Notes: generated by a model not told the origin, from the sequence alone. 64,000 nucleotides of DNA from Blastocystis hominis (GCF_000151665.1 NW_013171815.1:1067153-1131152); one strand, 5' to 3'; positions 1 to 12,267 are shown, counted from the stretch's first letter. A program made the numbers and translations.

Positions 1-1674
1 CACCACGCCTGGGAGGCGCGCATCGCTCCCACCCAGCTGCTCCCGCTCTTCCCGGAGCTTCTGCTCCGCCCCCTCCCCGACAGCACCGTGTTAACCGCGG
101 ATCTGCTCGGACGAAACGTCCACTCCGTGCTCGAGTTCGTCCTGGCCACGCGGAAACAGCATTCCAGCGACCCCTCCGCCATCCGCCCCGACTCCGAACT
201 CGTCAAAACCGCGGTGAACCAGGCCGAGAGCGAGCTCCTCGAGTTCTTATGGAAGTTCCACGCCGAGAACCAAGGGGAGAACCGCGGGGAAGACAAAGGG
301 GAGGACCAGGCGGAGAACCAGGCGGAGAACCGCGGGGAAAGCCGCGTGGTGGATGTGGCGCTGTTCCGGCTGCTGCTGAACCGCGGGGATCCGCGTCTGT
401 CTGGCTTTATCGCGGGGCAAACGAGCTGCGAAGAGGAAGATGTGCGGGAATCGCTGGTTTCCCGCGGGTTGTACAACGCGCTGGCGTCGTTCTACGTGCA
501 GAAGAAACGCCCGCGCGACGCGCTGCAGCTTTGGCGGGAGCTGGGAGAGGGCGCGCTGCGCGAAGAAGGCGTGGACGGCGTGAGTTTGACATGTCAATTC
601 CTGCGGAACCGCACGGAGACGGACACGCTGGAGCTGATGCGAGCGTTTCTCCCGTGGGTAATGGACCGCAACCCCGACGAGGGCTACAAAGTGGTGATCT
701 TTGGAGAGGTGTCGACGGTGCCGATCGCAGGGTTCGTGCTGAGCGAGCTGGAGCGCGTGGGCGCGTCGAACTACCGGTCGTCGTACATCCAGTACTTGGT
801 GGTGATGAATCACGTGGACGATCCCGCGCTCACCACCGAGTTCATTCTGGAACGGATCCATCTGCTGCTTCGGCAGGTGCAGGAGCACGAGCTCGACATG
901 GCCGTCGCGCGAGTGGCCGACACGCCGTCGTTGGTGCGGGATCAACGCGGGCAAATTCTGTCCTTCCTCGAGAACAACCAGTCCTACGACGCCTCGCAAG
1001 TTCTCGCCGAAATCGACGCCTCCGCGCTCTTCTTCGAGAAGGTCGTCGTGCTCGGCCGCCTCGGCCGCTATGAAGAGAGTCTACGCATCGTGGTCTATGA
1101 GCTGAAGTCGATCTCGTACGCGTGCAGCTGCTGCGCGAAGTTCCCTGCGAGCTCGTGGTATCTTTTGCTCCGGATTTTGTTCGCCGAGCAGGACGAGGAG
1201 TGCGCCATGGAGCGGGAAGTGACGCGTAGACGCAGGGATTCCTTCCGAGAGGCAGCGTTGCGCGTGTTGGAGGAACACGCCTATGAAATCGACCCGATCG
1301 AGGTGCTCAAGATCATCCCCGAGGACCTCACGCTGCAGCAACTGCTCCAGTATTACCAAAGCGTTGTGCCTCACTCGACGAATGTAATGCGAGAGGCGAG
1401 GATCCAGCGCGGAATGGAACAGTGGAGATAATGAGGGGATTTGAGGAGTAGGGTGCGAACGAACCAGCTGCGTCGGGAATTGAATTCGATTAAGAATTCG
1501 TATGTGATAGTAAACGGAGGCGAGACCTGCGCTGTCTGTGGAGAGGAGTTCAGACAGGATGACTGTATGGTGATAGATGGCGAGGATAAGAAAGTGCACG
1601 AGCGCTGCTGCTGCAAGGAGAAGGAGATTGAAGTGTTGAATGACTTGTTTTTGCGTGTTTATTTACAGAAATAA
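1..1674 (+). CDS. Vps39/TGFBRAP1-type HOPS or CORVET subunit, 5' partial
   Basis: C-terminal part of a vacuolar tethering protein; the frame is open from base 1, so the start lies outside the window. One 30-nt intron (1422-1451) is needed to join the long alpha-helical region to the last exon. That exon carries a treble-clef-like motif C-A-V-C ... H-E-R-C, as in the Vps39 domain-2 zinc finger, preceded by the EDLTLQQLLQYY helix resembling Vps39 domain 1. Such proteins tether endosome and vacuole membranes through Rab and SNARE partners. Around 270-345 the protein has a charged low-complexity insert (ENQ/ENR/EDK units, about 18 bp each). I cannot tell Vps39 from Vps3. A TAA is encoded at 1672-1674; the true end could be earlier if polyadenylation makes the stop. 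Confidence 0.7.
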
Positions 1675-1784
1675 GAATGGGGGTGGGGGTGCAGAATTGC
1701 GATGGAAGTTGCAGGTGAGAATAGTCCACCCCCTGGGTCGATATTGTTGATTTTCTCAAAAGTTTGTAAGGACTCGTTTTATCA

Positions 1785-2294
1785 ATGGCTAAGACTGAAA
1801 AAGGTAAGTTGGAGACGTTATGAATGCGAGGAATCGTGTCTAATCGCTCATGTAGCTGCTGCTGCTGCCAAGAAGACCCAGCGTGTTCAGAATAAGAAGG
1901 CTGGTCACATTCACACTACCACTCGTTTCTACCGCCCAAAGACTCTTGAGCTTGCTCGTAAGCCCAAGTATGTCAGACATGCGGTCCAGAAGGAGAACAA
2001 GATGGACGCTTACGCCATCATTAAGAAGCCTGCTGTGAGCGAGTCGTCCATGAAGAAGATTGAGGTATTTGTCTTCAGTGTGTGGGTAATGCGTAGTCTG
2101 AGAACATCCTGACCTTCTTCGTCGATATCCGTGCGAACAAGAGACAGATCCGCCAGGCCATCAACAAGCTCTACAACGTCAAGTGCGACAAGGTGAACAC
2201 TGTGATTTCCCCTCTGGGATTCAAGAAGGCGTTCGTTCGCATGAGCGGAGAGAACGAGGCCATGGACGTTGCCAACAAGATCGGAATCTTCTAA
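1785..2294 (+). CDS. RPL23A: Ribosomal protein uL23 (RPL23A)
   Basis: 60S ribosomal protein at the polypeptide exit tunnel. Start at 1785 gives MAKTEK, then a 52-nt intron (1804-1855), a lysine/alanine-rich eukaryotic extension, and the uL23 core with RFYRPKTLEL and YAIIKKPAVSES. A second intron of 32 nt (2065-2096) separates the latter from the strand-helix part with FVDIRANKRQIRQAI and NTVISPLGFKKAFVR. The stop TAA is encoded at 2292-2294, and a TGTTTGTTT element follows at 2329. The length is normal for the family. The upstream frame contains no credible alternative start. Confidence 0.95.
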
Positions 2295-2518
2295 GGTGAT
2301 TCTGAGGTAAACCTGTCCTTATTATGCGTGTTTGTTTGAAAGTCAGGTGCTGAATTGATGTGTCATGGGAAGTCTTAATGAGCAGGCGTAGAAATCAGAA
2401 GGCGCTCATTTTCATACAGAGGAAAGCCAAAAGAGTCAACAGAATAATTCATATCATTCTCTTGGCTGTAACTTAATCTAATAATTCCTGTATACAGGTT
2501 CCTGTAGATTATTGTGTT

Positions 2519-5500
2519 ATGTCAAATCCGGGAGAAAACAGTGAAACTACGGACTCTAGTTCCCTGGACTATTCGATCGAAACCGTATCGAGAATTGCGT
2601 TGTCTCTGAATTTTAGATCGCATCTGTATATCCGTCTTTTATGGAACTGAAGGATTTACAACGTCCGTGGGAATGGTCTGTTATCAAACAATATTATGTG
2701 GGTCTCCTAAATATATTAAGGATCAATCGTGAAATTCTGATCACTGAGAAGCTATCTAGTTGCATCGTTGGGTTTTATCTGGAAAGTCTCCGATCTATGG
2801 AAACTATCAGCAACGACGTATTCTCGTTTTTCAGACAGGTCCTAGATCTTATTCCGCTTACGCAAACCTTGGTTTATCATATATTCTTTTTCTTTTGCTT
2901 ATCTGTGTCTTCTATCATTTTCTCTGACATTTAGGAAACGCCGTTGCCCCAGCTCGAATCTCTCTACTCGTTTCTCTCACAGCGTGTTTCCATTTCTGAA
3001 CTCAGCTCGATCGTTCTTCTTCTTCTTCTCCCTTCTCACCTCCAGATCATGCAGCTGCAAGCTGATTCCGATATCAACACCCAGCCCAATTTCCCAGGTC
3101 TGATTTCGATTCTGAACCAGCTTCTCATCAACCGAAACACCGCCTTTTTAAGCCAGCTCCCTTCTCTCCTCGACGACTTCACCAACCAGCTCACCGAGCT
3201 CATCGAGGCCATCGGCTACAACGTCAGCTCCCAGCTCTGCAACGTGCTCAACGAGCTCCGCATCGTACTGGACGACTGCAGCGATCTCAAGCCCTCCGAA
3301 GCCGTCGGGTTTCCCCGTTTCCCTCATTCTAGAGCCGCAACCTGGTGAAGAAACTGCTCTTTCTGACGAACTACCAGAACGAACGCGTGCAGATCTGGGC
3401 GATCTACGTGCTGAACCAGATCTTGGAGCTGTGTCCGTCGCTGGTGACCAACCGCACGGCGCTGGCGCTCGAGCTGCTGCGCCTGGCGCTGAACAAGAAG
3501 TCGATCGAGCTCTCCATCGTTATGTTTTCTCCTTTCTTTTTAAAATCACCTCCAGTTTCTCCATTCTCGATACGCTCTCCAACGCCAAGGCGCAGCCGGA
3601 CCCTCCCAGCGACCTCAGCGTCTTCACGTCGCTCCTCGGCGTCGCCAAGCGCAAGCTCCAGCCCAGCGACGTCGCGCTGCGCAGCCTCCGGCAGTCCGAC
3701 GGCTGCGTCTGCGTGCTCCAGTGGATCCACCAGAACCGCAGGCTCCTCGCCCCGCTGCAGGCCAAGCTCCGCTTCGAGCTCGCGCGCTCCTGCGTCCTGC
3801 TCTTCCTCAACTCCAACCGCCCCGTCTGGCCGATGCTCCGCGACGTCGTCGAGGCCACGCAGGTCCCCAGCCGCGACGTCCGCAACGTTCTCTCCTCCCT
3901 CAAGCCCGATCTGCAGAGCCGCGCCGCCGAGAACCTCAAGTCCCTCTATCCCGACGACGGTTTCCACGGTTTCGACTTTCGAAGTGTAGACTTCGCCGAT
4001 CTGATTCGGGCCGTGGGATCCCCCAAACTTCGCGTCCAGTCGCCGCATCGGTCGATCGCTCCGTCGTCGCCGCGCTTCTCCACGACGCCGCGCAAATCGT
4101 CCGCGGTGTTCACCTTCGATCCGCAGCCCTCGGAGTCCCCCGCGGTGAGTCCTCACCAGATCAAGCCGATGGATCCCCGCGATTACGGCCGAATCCGCCA
4201 GAAAAGCGAGGAAAGCCGCCAAGGGAGCGCGCTGTCGCAGAAAAACGTCCGCGAATCGGCGGTGGAGTTGACGTACTCGGTGCTCTCGTCGTCGACTTTG
4301 TTCGCGCAATACTGTTCCTGTCTGCGTCCCTCGCCGCTGCTGGACATCGTGCTGGGATTGCCGGAGAAGGGAGAGGTTCCGCAGGGCGTGTACGACGCGA
4401 TCGCGATGAAATTGGAGGAGGGAAAGGGGTTTTCGGACGGAGATCTTCGCTATGAGGTCGACTGTGTGATTCGGTTTTTGGTGCTGCGACTGCTGGGGAA
4501 GCGCATTCTGGGGGAGAAGGACAGCGTGATGCGATTGGTTCTGACGCTCTGCGAGAGCAAGAAGGTGACGCTGAACCGCCTGGAAGTGAAAATGCTGCTC
4601 TTGGGACTGTTCTATGTGAACGGGTTTTCTTCCATGTCGAGCTATCTGCTCCGCGTCATCGACTCGTGCGGACTGGACAAGGTCGCCTTCGCCTTGCTCG
4701 CTCATCTCTAGTTCATCTCCATCCTCGTCGATGTCGTGAGTCTGTATTCCCGCGCCGTATCGCTCTCCGAGCCCATCGAGTGCATGCTCCTCGGCGTTCT
4801 CAACGCTCTCGAGTTTCTCGTCACCGAGGATTTCTTCTGCCAGCAGGGAAAAGCCCACCTCACCCAAGGCCTCCTCGCTCTCCTCGACTCCGTCTCCCCC
4901 GCCGTCCAGCAGGCCGCGCAGCGCGTCTGTCAGCGCTACTGCGACGAGGGCGCCGCGCTGATGGCCTCGGGCGTGTCGACGAGCACCGATCTCCGGATCC
5001 AGCTGTACAACGCGCACAGCCATCGCTTGCAGCGCGTGGAGCGCGCCAAATCGAGCGAGTCGATGCGCAGCCGCGCGGGGAACGGCGCTGCCGCGCATTT
5101 CCGGCCGCGACCGATGCTGAATCTGAAGAAGAAAGGATCGAGCTCGGGGTCGAGACACTCGAAAGATTACACGTCGAGCTCGAAGCAGTCGAAAGATCAC
5201 ACCTCCAGCTCCAAGCAATCGAAGGACCACTCGTCCTCCTCGCGCGGCGCCGCGTCGCACGTGCTCTACATCGACAATCAGAGCAGTATCTTCTCGGACG
5301 GCCCGGTGGACGCCACCTTCTCGTCCTCCGTCTTCGCCTCCCCGCCCGAATCCGAAGCGCCGCGGTATGTCCCGGTGAACCGCGCCACGCTGGTGTCGCC
5401 GACTTATAACGGCCTGGCCAATGGATCGTATGGATCGAACGGAGACAAGGACGTCATTGGGGACCACGATGGAATTGGAGACAATGGAGACGACAATGGA

Positions 5501-6826
5501 GACAATGGAGACAATGGAGACAACCCTTCGAATCTCTCGGAATCGGAGATTTCGCCGGTGGAAGAGTCGGAATCGCCGTACTTCGAGAAAATCCGAGCGG
5601 AGAACGGGAACGCGATGGTGATCGCGACGGGGATGAGCAGCACGAGCCAGGCGAACAGCCACGATTACAAGGGGAACCAGATGGTGCTGAACTCGGACTC
5701 CTCGGAAGACGAGCTGGTCTCGCATAAATACACGAACACGTACCCGGAAAGCGAAGAAGAATCGCCGGAGCGAAGGCAGATCAACGAGATCGCGTCGGTA
5801 TTCCACGTGTTCATCCAGCTCTATCAGAGCTGCTCGTACATCTGCATCATTCAGCGGCAATACAGCGTGCTGTACGAGCAGCTGCTCAAAGTTCTCGTCG
5901 ATATCAACCAATTCGTAGCGATGGCCGATCGAATTCACCGCTAGTTGAGCAGCGAGCAGGTCGTCGACATGTCCTCCGAAGAGCGCTGCGATCTCTTCAC
6001 CGGTTTGTTCGTGCTGTTTCGCCTCGTCGTCGTGCAGTACGCGATCCTCAACACGCGAATCGACGAGGAGAACAGCACCATCCAGGCCTGCAAGGACGCG
6101 ATCAAGCAAAACCGCGAGGAGTACGAGAAGTCGCGGATCGAAATGTGGATCAACGTCGCGCAGGAGAACCGCCAAATCATGTTCGATCATCGAGCCACGC
6201 TGGAAGTGTTGCTTCGCGAAGTAACCGTGCTGCCCGAGTTTGTCAGCAATCTCCTCACTCCCTTCAAAATCATCTCCGAGTCGCCTTTCCGCCAAGAGGT
6301 CGCTTTTTTATTATTGACTCGATTGTGTGTAGATCTGCAGCGAAATGACGCTTCTTTCCATTCATCACATGGCTTCGGCCGTCTATTTTTGCTATCAATA
6401 TCGACAGTATCTCCAATCGATCGTCGACGTGCTGGCCCCCGTGCTGCACGACATGCTTTTCTTCAGTCAGACGCACACCGTGTACTCCTGCTTGCTCGAC
6501 TTCCTCGGGAAATACGGGCTGAAGAAGGGGTCGGAGGAGTACAGCGAGGACACAGTTCTGTACGTGACCGCGCTGCTCTCCGAACTGCATCAATACAATA
6601 TGAGTTGTCGACCGCCCTACCCGCAAGCGAATTACTCGAAGTGTAGGCGAGAAGGAGGAGAAAGGGGCTGATGTGTAGTCTGCAAGATGACGGAGAATAT
6701 GCTGGAGAAAGACCTCATCGATCCGCTTCGGCAGTGTGTCGAGCAAATGCACCAAGATCTCGAGCGATTGGATCAAAGCACTGAACCCGATTCGCTCTAT
6801 TTTAAGTCCGACGATAAGCAGCGCTG
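2519..6826 (+). CDS. Large helical protein of unknown function
   Basis: Not recognised. About 1,330 residues over at least ten exons; introns I place at 2585-2616, 2872-2934, 3304-3332, 3524-3555, 3960-3989, 4682-4711, 5915-5944, 6299-6332 and 6643-6678, plus a possible in-frame one near 3020-3052. The N- and C-terminal thirds are leucine-rich helices that look like HEAT/ARM solenoid. The middle (about 4020-5760) is low complexity, with SSSKQSKDH repeats (5140-5235) and a DNGDNGDN stretch (5468-5522). The last helices (from 6690) look like a coiled coil. There is no encoded stop at the natural end: the frame reaches a TGT codon at 6825, and TG followed by poly(A) would give TGA, five bases before TGTTTCTT. 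A CLASP-like or tubulin-binding role is possible but unsupported. Confidence 0.6.
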
Positions 6827-6862
6827 TACCGTGTTTCTTGAAAATTCGGTCCATTCGTGGAG

Positions 6863-6880
6863 TGTTTCTTCGAACAAACA
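6863..6880. terminator. Bidirectional poly(A) element between convergent genes
   Basis: Imperfect palindrome with TGTTT on one side and AAACA on the other. On the minus strand it provides TGTTTGTT for the membrane-protein gene ending at 6884; on the plus strand it provides a second TGTTTCTT for the large gene ending at 6826. Confidence 0.55.
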
Positions 6881-6883
6881 ATG

Positions 6884-7737
6884 CAAACAGGGATTTCGCC
6901 TTGGAATGAATAGGGATTGTGCTCCAGCGAGATGGGCTTTGAAATGATGCTGTCCCTGCGAACGAGTTTCTGCGATTTCTGAGAGGATATATGCTTTTTG
7001 GCCGAGTCCTTGGCAGCAGAGACGAAGGAGCTCAGCATGATCACCATGATTACAATCGTGATACAAACGACGAATATGATAATGATAATATTTACAATAC
7101 GCGAAGAGGAACAATCTACGAAAAACAGCAATATTTGGAAAAGAGTACAATGATCATCGTTAAGTGTGTATTTGATGGGGTCGAATCCGTTAAGACTGAA
7201 ATGCAATGAAGATGTTGCTACGATTTATGAGCAAGATATCCTTTACGGTAAGTAACTCCCATACTCACAACTGTTTCAGACATCATGAGAGATACATATG
7301 GACTGAATATCTCAAATGGAATGCACGACCAGTTGCTAAAAGGATGATTACGATGAAGAGTGACTAACCTGACTGGATATTCGACACCAATTTCGAAACC
7401 ACTGCACGATTTCAACTCATGATACAATTTCATTTTCCCGCTTTCTCTTTTGAAAGAAAGCACTGTTCCCGTATAAGCCACATAATGAAGTGTAATAATG
7501 TATGTCACAGTCTCACTGTATTCTTTGCAGTCTGTAGTGTTGTAAAAGGTAATTGTATTCGTAAAATCGGTACAATTGCAAACACCATAGTCTTGAAAGA
7601 ATAGATCGCTCTTAATCGCTAGAATAAATCAAGGAAAATAGATTCATACAATGGGTATCTCTGTTCAGGCAGGTGGAAAACACACCACAAACTATAAAGT
7701 TAGAATGCGTAAAATAGAATACTTGGAGAAGAAGCAT
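6884..7737 (-). CDS. Single-pass type I membrane protein, unknown function
   Basis: Not recognised. Five exons; introns (plus-strand coordinates) 7619-7649, 7336-7368, 7218-7246 and 7116-7148 (31, 33, 29, 33 nt). The start at 7737 gives a short hydrophobic N-terminus that could be a signal peptide. The ectodomain of about 170 residues contains several cysteines (a C-N-C pair and isolated Cys) and N-glycosylation sites (NTT, NCT). One strong transmembrane helix made of Ile and Val lies near residue 195, followed by a Lys/Ser-rich cytoplasmic tail of about 50 residues. The stop is made by polyadenylation: codon TGC at 6885 becomes TG+A three bases before TTGTTTGTT on the minus strand. A possible receptor or surface protein. 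Confidence 0.6.
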
Positions 7738-8291
7738 CCTTTACATTTGAATCTTTCAAAGAAAAACGAGAAATTGAGCAAGTAGCTACTTCGCATAGGC
7801 ATAATGATAGGATAAATAAGCTGATTGATTTTCCATTGGAATTGCTTCTCATACTGCATCGGCGATAACAAAAAATGATATGACCCCAATGTTATAATGT
7901 CGCCTATGTCCCAGTTAAAGTATGCTTATTTCTCTTGAGTTCAAATCTTTTACGAATACCAATTCTGCAGGGTTTCAGTTATACCAAATCTAGTAAAGAG
8001 GTTAATCTTGCTATGGTTGTTTTCCAAAATAAGAACTTCGCTGTTTATGCAAATAATAAGCAAGCATACAATTAATAGAGTGCAGTAGAAACGATTATCA
8101 GAATATGGATTATAATGATCATATCAAAATAGTCAATATCTATAATCTTGACAAACCTATGCACTCTTCACTTCTATGGCTTCATTTGATTCCTAGCAAT
8201 CATTCCACTGTCGGAATCCTTCCATTCTTTTATCTCCATAGCTCCACTTTCACTCCCTCCCTCCTCTCCTTTCTTAAACAAACACTCCAAA
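7738..8291. other. Intergenic region, no gene seen
   Basis: AT-rich stretch between the 5' end of the membrane-protein gene and the 3' end of the transporter gene, both on the minus strand. Short open frames exist but show no codon bias, no family resemblance and no consistent intron pattern. It probably holds the promoter of the membrane-protein gene and the 3' region of the transporter, whose TGTTTGTT lies at about 8278-8285 on the minus strand. Confidence 0.5.
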
Positions 8292-9837
8292 CTACGCGTG
8301 TTGCAATAGCGGGTCCTTTTCCGTCTTCTCCTCATGATTCGACATCGGCGTCAATGGTGACAATTTCATGTTCTGCACGTACTCCTGCACTGCGTCCTCG
8401 TCCCTCTCGATCGTAAACCGCAGCAAGAACGACAACGCCGCCGACACATAAAAGAACCCGCTAATCTTCAGCATGGCGGCAACGCGATCTCCCTCCCTCA
8501 GCATCTGCGTAAACACGATCGGCCCCACGATTCTTCCCGCGTTATTGAACACCTCCCCGATCGCGGTGGCGGTTCCTCTGCACTGCGGCCGATTGACGTT
8601 GAGCAAAATGCTTTTGAGAGCGGGCCCGGGGATGTTGAGCAGCACGCCGAGCACGGCGAGAAGCAGCGCGTGGAGGAGGAACGAGACGGAGACGGAGAGC
8701 CCCTCGGAGAGAGAGGGCGAGAAGAGAACGGAGAGCAACGGCATGCTGATGAGATAGCCGATCGCGACGGCGAGCGGGAGATACGATCGATTGACGCGGT
8801 AGAAGAACCGGCAGACCAGTCCGGAGAGCACGTTCCCGAAGGCCGCGCCGATCCCGAAGAAGATGAACAGCGACGACGCCTGGGAGTGAGGAAAGAACGA
8901 AAAAATAGAGACGGAATCGGCGGAGAATTTCTTCTCGTTCGCGAGAATGTCGTGGAGATAGCTGCTGTACACGCCCCACGGAATGGACCCCGGCAGTCCC
9001 TGCAGAAATACTACGTCGGCACGCTACAAGAATCGTACGGAGCACGTTGGACCCCACGCGGATGCTTCGCAGCACCTCGCGGAAATTCATCTGCAATGGC
9101 TTCGAGTGCTTCTCTGGGCGGCCGAGGCCGTCGGACTCCCCGCGGGAGGGGAGCTGGATGACTAGAGTGAAGGGGAAATAGGGAAAAAACAATAGAGGAA
9201 ACAGAAGGAGATCATGCCGAGGAAGGGAATGACGCGGAAGTAGCTCCTCCAGCCGAAATGACTGCTTACGTACCCACAAATCGTTTGACCTGCGAGCATC
9301 CCAAAGCCCACAACGGTCGAACTAATCACCGAGGCTGCAGAGCGTTTCGAGGGAGGAAAGGTATCTCCCAGAATCGATAGGTAGATAGGTAGACTGGAGA
9401 TCACGCAGACTCCAGAGAGACCTCTCCAAAGGAGAACGGAAGAGTAGGTAGTGGTAAAAGGAATAAGGAGAGCTGTTGCATGACAAAGAAAACTAGTGAT
9501 CAAAAATACTGTCTTTCGTGAATATAAATCAGCTAAATAAGTTACAAGCACTGAGGAAGGTGCTCCGATTAGAAAGAAAACCGTGCTAAATCGACTCCCT
9601 ATCTCTTATCCCACAGCCAGAAGAAATACCAATAAGCCTGTCTCTTTCTTCGTCTGAAAAACCAAAATCCTTGGCCATCGGCGTCAGAATTGGTGCAAAA
9701 CAATTATAATAGAAATACAAAAGTAGGGTATTGACAGAGATTAAAATGATTGTACCCAAATATTGACTTGTTATAGCTTGCTTATCTAACTTGTCTGGAC
9801 CTTTTAGATCTGGCACAGAAACAGAACTCTGTGTCAT
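8292..9837 (-). CDS. Major facilitator superfamily transporter, Spinster-like
   Basis: Multi-pass membrane transporter. Introns at 9599-9629, 9162-9190, 9011-9038 and 8880-8912 (31, 29, 28, 33 nt). After splicing the N-terminal half shows the MFS loop signature G-S-R-F-S ... DLYSRK between helices 2 and 3, and the middle shows FLQGLPGSIPWGV, typical of Spinster-family proteins (sphingolipid or lysophospholipid transporters of endosomes and lysosomes). The cytosolic loop SRGESDGLGRP sits between helices 6 and 7. Start at 9837 (MTQSSVS). The stop TAG at 8292 is encoded, seven bases before TGTTTGTT. The substrate cannot be read from the sequence. Confidence 0.8.
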
Positions 9838-10335
9838 TGATGTCTGGACTTCAATAATTGTTTAAATATGATGTTTCCAGATTTTAAGGCTATTTATTGC
9901 GTTTGGATTTAATGAATGGATTTGTCGTATTGAACTGCAAATAGATTCGAATCATTGTATCGAACGTGTAGAGACGTCGATTTTGAAGTAAACGAATCAC
10001 ATAAAATCAACTTTGCGAAAAACCATCACAGGGGATAGCGCGAGACATGTATCATATATCCGTGAAGTATTAGCGAAAGTTAAAGATCGATCATAGTTTT
10101 GCGTGTTTGACAACCTTGGGTTCCTCCTCCCCGCTTGGTTTTCATTCGATGTCCATTTTGCAATCAGTACACAATCTCTACATGGATAATGAAAAACGAA
10201 TCCTTTGTAAAATTGTAAGAATCGAGAATCGAACTCGAAGCATCCGATCGACATACCTATCCTCAGTACCACTCATCCATATAAACTGGAAAAAACAAGT
10301 GTAAATTGTAAACCACACTATTTCACATATTGAAA
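9838..10335. other. Divergent intergenic region
   Basis: About 500 bp between the divergent transporter and TBP genes. It presumably carries both promoters. I see no convincing TATA box and no RNA gene; a tRNA-like T-arm on the minus strand near 10205-10270 lacks a matching acceptor stem and is not called. Confidence 0.4.
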
Positions 10336-11098
10336 ATGGACCCTCTTCGAACTCCCTCCAGTATGTCAATGCTCCCCAACAGGAATAGCGCAGTCAGTGA
10401 GGATTATGCAAAAGAGGATTCTATCGTCATACCCGACTGGCGAGTTCAGTATAGCATTTTTGAGTACTGTGAAGCCTAGCAATATCGTTTCCACGGTTAA
10501 TATGAAGAAAGAGATCAACCTACCTGAAGTGGTAGATAAGTTGCGTAACACAGAGTATAATCCTAAGGTATGGTTTGGGATATTGAATTGACTGTTAAGC
10601 GCTTTGACGCGATGATCATGCGTATTCGAGAGCCCAAATGTACGGCTCTCGTTTTTAAATCTGGGAAGGTCGTTCTGGCAGGAACAAAGAGTACAAAAGA
10701 TACCGAGGCCGCCGGAAGACGAGTGGTTGATATTCTATCTGTTGCTTTATGTTTTTGCATGTGATGCTTAGCGATTCACAGGAGGAAATAAGTCAGACGA
10801 TACCAAGCCTATTATCCACAACATGGTCGCTGTCGGTGACTTTAAATTTCCGATTCGCCTTGAAGGCCTTTCAATCGAATATCTAGAATCAACAACCGTA
10901 CGGCCGGCTGTGAAGATTAACTCCTAGTACGAACCTGAGCTTTTTTCTGGACTTATTTACCGCATGAAGAATCCGGACGTCGTTTTACTGATCTTCGTAT
11001 CGGGCAAAGTGGTTGTAACGGGAGCCAAGGATGAATCGGACATCCGCCAAGCGTTCCGCAAGATTTCCCCGCTTATTTACAACTGCAGAAAGGTGTAA
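10336..11098 (+). CDS. TBP: TATA-box-binding protein (TBP)
   Basis: General transcription factor that binds core promoters for RNA polymerases I, II and III. Both saddle repeats are present: repeat 1 with [23 protein letters not shown] and [16 protein letters not shown]; repeat 2 with [17 protein letters not shown] and [14 protein letters not shown]. Introns at 10568-10599, 10741-10771 and 10898-10927 (32, 31, 30 nt) restore the family alignment exactly. The first intron is less certain: a 58-nt one with a GTGAGG donor joins an N-terminal MDPLRTPSS exon (start 10336) to the core. The length is close to the minimal TBP core, with a very short N-terminus. An encoded TAA ends it at 11098. Confidence 0.93.
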
Positions 11099-11115
11099 AG
11101 TATTCCGCTTGTTCT

Positions 11116-11128
11116 GTTTGCAACAAAC
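11116..11128. terminator. Bidirectional poly(A) element, TBP / quinone reductase
   Basis: Inverted repeat GTTTG-CAA-CAAAC. The minus strand reads TGTTTGTT just past the quinone reductase end at 11134; the plus strand reads TGTTTGC past the TBP stop at 11098. Confidence 0.55.
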
Positions 11129-11133
11129 ACTCG

Positions 11134-12267
11134 ATAGGTTCGGGTTTATCAGAATCCGGCCCAAGGTTCCCTTCGCATGTTCGATTACCTCCACATGTGC
11201 TTCGCTCGCTTTCTCGAGAGGATACTCGCAGTCCACGACGGGCTGCATCAGCTCTGGGCATTTTTCCGCTAGGGAATTAAGCAACTGAAGTGTATCATGG
11301 CGCTGTTGGGTCTACGCTCGATTCACGAAACAAAAAAATACGGTCTGGTTAAAAAGCATCACTCCGTGCACCGTGGATCCCTTCACCATCATGTCGCGGG
11401 GATTCACTTCGATAGTCCCGCGGTTTCCAATGACCAAAATCTCGCCATTTTTGTTTATGATTTCCTACGGTTTGCTGCGAAACAGCGCACGTACTAAGTC
11501 TTTCTGGAGATTTACGTTCGCCAGCATTTCGAAAATAACATCGGGACCGTTCCCTCCATTCACTGCATGAACCTTCTCCATATACGTGGAATCGGTTCGG
11601 TTCACCACAAGATCGATTCCCAAGCGGGTCAAATATTGTTCTGCGCGTTCTGTAGAGCAACTAGCGACGATCTGGATATTCTTGAATTGCGGATCGGTTT
11701 GACGGAGACTGAGCAGAATCTTTGCAATGCTGGTTCCCACGCCTCCGGAAGCGCCATGGATAAAGAAGGTTCGGTCCTTCATCTGTCGTGTGCATTGGAT
11801 GGCACTAGTCATCAACGAGAACATAATTCTAAAAACATACTAGAGAGACGTAAAATATCCAGTGCCAAAGCAGGCACCACTTTTGTAACTACACTCCTTA
11901 GGAAGCAAATACAACTGATCCGGAGAAAAGACTCCGTGTGTAGCGTATGTTCCCGATACAGATCCACAGGAGTAAACACGATCTCCCACCTTGAATCCTT
12001 TCACGTCACTTCCCACAGAAATCACATCTCCCGAACAATCCAAACCCGGAGTATAAGGGCATGGACGAGCCTGTGTGTGCCATCCTTCACGTATATAAGT
12101 ATCGACCGGATTAACAGCCGCATAGTGAATCTTGACAAGGATCTACTGCTTTGATGGTACAGAAAAACGAAAACCTGGCTTGATGTGATACGCGGAAGCT
12201 CGGCATTGGAAATAATCTTCATCATTTCGGGTCCTCCATGCTTCACAACCTGAACAGCTCTGAACAT
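11134..12267 (-). CDS. NADPH:quinone oxidoreductase, zeta-crystallin type
   Basis: Medium-chain dehydrogenase/reductase that reduces quinones with NADPH. The order is family-typical: N-terminal GroES-like part with AAVNPVDTYIREG and YTPGLDCSGDV, then the nucleotide-binding fold with IHGASGGVGTS, then VIGNRGTIEVNPRDMM and the C-terminal helix. Introns (plus coordinates) 12143-12174, 11805-11840, 11465-11494 and 11312-11341 (32, 36, 30, 30 nt). The start at 12267 gives MFRAVQVVKHGG; an in-frame upstream ATG at 12297 would add ten hydrophobic residues and could be a targeting peptide. No stop is encoded at the family-expected end: the T of a TCG codon at 11134 plus poly(A) makes TAA, four bases before TGTTTGTT. 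Confidence 0.88.

Noticed and set aside
3404-6295. 963-codon open frame on the minus strand
   Set aside because: It lies opposite a gene with many in-phase exons and sites; the frame is rich in Arg, His, Val and Leu as expected for the antisense of GC-rich codons and shows no domain. The plus-strand introns of 30 nt explain the breaks in the sense frame.
10195-10285. tRNA-like element on the minus strand
   Set aside because: There is a good T arm (TCGAG-TTCGATT-CTCGA) and an A-box-like GATGAGTGGTA, but no acceptor stem pairs and no plausible anticodon arm is found.
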